Assembly (NCBI GenBank): GCA_947066955.1
Contig: CAMTAF010000035.1
Location: forward strand, 1-33,477
Reading direction: 5' to 3'
Source: an uncultured Hungatella sp.
GTDB lineage: Bacteria; Bacillota; Clostridia; Lachnospirales; Lachnospiraceae
DNA: 33,477 nucleotides
The position numbers were made by a program, and so were the translations under genes. Position 1 is the stretch's first letter, and each line of letters begins with the position of its first letter. Shown piece by piece: positions 32,522 to 33,477 of the stretch. The notes below the pieces were generated by a model. The model was not told the origin of the DNA. It made no database searches and saw only the letters and a list, made by a program, of their open reading frames with translations.

Positions 32522-32589
32522 ATGTCCACCTCGTCGCAAAAACCCCGGTATTTCCTATGTATTCTGAAAAGGTGGACATTGTGGACATG
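32522..32589 (-). repeat. 68-bp inverted repeat, copy 2
   Basis: Inverted partner of 30915-30982 (56 of 68 identical). ATGTCCACCT is at 32522-32531, and AGGTGGACATT (32570-32580) runs directly into GTGGACATG (32581-32589). The two copies face each other across the HTH gene and the 33-residue ORF. Confidence 0.8.
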
Positions 32590-32782
32590 GGATGAATCAG
32601 TCCATTTTCAGAACGAATTCCCATTAAAGTGGTGATAAAGTACTCTGGTTCAGCTATATATTATAAGGGTAAGGAAAAGGTAATCAGAGAATTGTAGAAG
32701 AATTGAGAGGAGATGAGAGCATATGCGGGGCTTTATTGGAGATCAGTAAGATTGTAGGTGAGATGAAAGAGTAAAAAATTCC

Positions 32783-32811
32783 TTGAGACTATAAGAGGAA
32801 TCGCATATAAT
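32783..32811 (+). promoter_or_regulatory. Promoter of the toxin-antitoxin pair
   Basis: TTGAGA (32783-32788), a 17-base spacer and a consensus TATAAT (32806-32811) lie 46 bp upstream of the antitoxin-like start. Confidence 0.75.
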
Positions 32812-32856
32812 AGGATTATAGAATAAAATTTGTTTATATGATATGGAGATGGAGAG

Positions 32857-33093
32857 ATGGTTGCAGTTGAAGGTTTGTATGAGAATGGCAGAATTCGGTT
32901 ATCCGAAACAGCACCAATGGAGACGGCAAGGGTTATTGTGATCTTTCCAGGAGACCGGAATGAGGAGAGCCATATATCAGATCAGACTGCAAGAGAGCTG
33001 TTTGACGAATTTACAGGGAGTATTCAAAGAACGATTGATGAAAAAAAGGAGCTCTTAGAGAGGTTAGATAAAAAATATGCGGGTATTGATTGA
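32857..33093 (+). CDS. Antitoxin-like protein (AF2212/DUF2281-like)
   Basis: A 78-residue protein with a short beta-rich N-terminus (VAVEGLYENGRIRLSE and ARVIVIFPGD), as in small antitoxins that pair with PIN toxins. An acidic, helical C-terminal half (RELFDEFTGS, then EKKELLERLDKKY) would wrap the toxin. GGAGATGGAGAG precedes the ATG, and a consensus promoter lies upstream. It overlaps the PIN gene by 17 bases, the usual antitoxin-first order with coupled translation. In such pairs the antitoxin, alone or with the toxin, represses the shared promoter. The family name is a guess from pattern; the antitoxin role is supported mainly by position. Confidence 0.7.
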   Translation: MVAVEGLYENGRIRLSETAPMETARVIVIFPGDRNEESHISDQTARELFDEFTGSIQRTIDEKKELLERLDKKYAGID

Positions 33094-33406
33094 TACCAAT
33101 ATAATTCTGGATTGGCTGATGACCCGGGAGCCATTCCAGGAAAAGGCAAAAAATATTATGGAAACATGCTTTTTCGGTGATATGGACGGATATGTAACAG
33201 CACATACGTTGTCGGATATTTTCTATATTTTACGGAAGGACTTTGATGTGGACAAGCGTAAAAAGCTGTTGCTGCTATTATGTGAACATCTGCAGATCAT
33301 ACCAGAAGATAAGAATGCCATAAGACAGGTTTTAGAATGTGAAAAGTGGAGGGATTTGGAGGACGGCCTGCAGATGCAGTGTGCTGCTAATGAAAAACTT
33401 GATTAA
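33077..33406 (+). pseudogene. PIN-domain toxin, apparently C-terminally truncated
   Basis: A 109-residue frame with a clear PIN start (RVLIDTNIILDWLMTREPF; Asp6 is the first metal ligand) and later conserved segments TAHTLSDIFYIL and DLEDGLQMQCAANEKLD. PIN toxins (VapC-like ribonucleases) are usually about 130-140 residues and continue after this point with an I-x-T-R-N-x-x-D-F strand and helix carrying the last acidic ligand. Here a TAA follows directly after LD, and no such segment is seen in the other frames of the remaining 71 bp. The toxin is therefore probably inactive or relies on a partner. GAGAGG lies before the ATG. The sequence after the stop is more GC-rich, suggesting another junction. 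Confidence 0.65.
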
Positions 33407-33477
33407 CAGGATAGAGTCAACCGTCCGCCGGGTTTACGCGGGCCTATGCCGAAAAAGTGTTAGAACGCAGGGACATT

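Larger units (their letters stand above)
32360..32856. other. Intergenic region with operator-like dyads, repeat copy 2 and TA promoter
   Basis: This gap of nearly 500 bp contains two AT-rich palindromes (32424-32440, 32465-32495), the second 68-bp repeat (32522-32589) and the toxin-antitoxin promoter (32783-32811). Between 32590 and 32780 there is only short open text (for example KYSGSAIYYKGKEK read from about 32641) with no start site or stop-free length that would support a gene. It may be decayed sequence. Confidence 0.5.

Noticed and set aside
32590-32780. Short open segments between repeat copy 2 and the toxin-antitoxin promoter
   Set aside because: They are too short, lack start signals and show no family motif; probably decayed or non-coding sequence.

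Overview
The window looks like chromosomal DNA of a spore-forming, anaerobic gut Firmicute of the Lachnospiraceae type (Enterocloster / Clostridium symbiosum-like). This is inferred from a spoIIID-like gene with a recognisable sigma-E-type promoter, a DUF4869 protein, a PRD-regulated fructose-type PTS, two AAA-ATPase-like/PD-(D/E)XK proteins of the kind abundant in gut Clostridia, strong AGGAGG ribosome binding sites and moderately high GC in the core genes. No rRNA, tRNA or CRISPR array was seen.

Layout. (1) 1-3.8 kb: a small TPR-like gene on the minus strand, then a DMSO-reductase-family molybdoenzyme overlapping a mobB-like gene. (2) 3.8-9.3 kb, minus strand: an ABC sugar-import operon (lipoprotein, two permeases, terminal esterase) with a ROK regulator upstream. 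A 29-bp palindrome overlaps the ABC promoter. (3) 9.5-17.4 kb, plus strand: a tightly coupled seven-gene operon with PTS IIB, IIC, a PRD/EIIA regulator, IIA, a SufS-like desulfurase with an extra N-terminal domain, a FucI-like isomerase and a class II aldolase. It closes at a clear terminator. (4) 17.6-28.3 kb: sbcD-sbcC bracketed by two related AAA/PD-(D/E)XK genes. The SbcC coiled coil is internally triplicated in both arms. (5) 28.3-33.4 kb: a 3'-truncated spoIIID, followed by mobile-element-type genes: a DUF927-like ATPase, an HTH regulator between two inverted 68-bp repeats, a coupled 33-codon ORF, and an antitoxin/PIN pair with a shortened PIN protein.

The most striking observation is a three-gene AT-rich cassette (TOPRIM-like protein, DUF4869 protein, small P-loop ATPase) between the first AAA gene and sbcD. 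It is bounded by a perfect 15-bp direct repeat. Removing it computationally restores an overlapping stop/start between the AAA gene and sbcD, so the cassette appears to be a clean insertion. It carries no recombinase. It is a candidate for an undescribed mobile (possibly defensive) module.

The second candidate system is the PTS operon. A cysteine-desulfurase-like enzyme sits in the middle of a sugar uptake, isomerisation and aldol-cleavage pathway, with 4-base gene overlaps, which suggests an unusual (possibly sulfur- or amino-containing) substrate. All family assignments are from motif recognition by eye; no database search was run.
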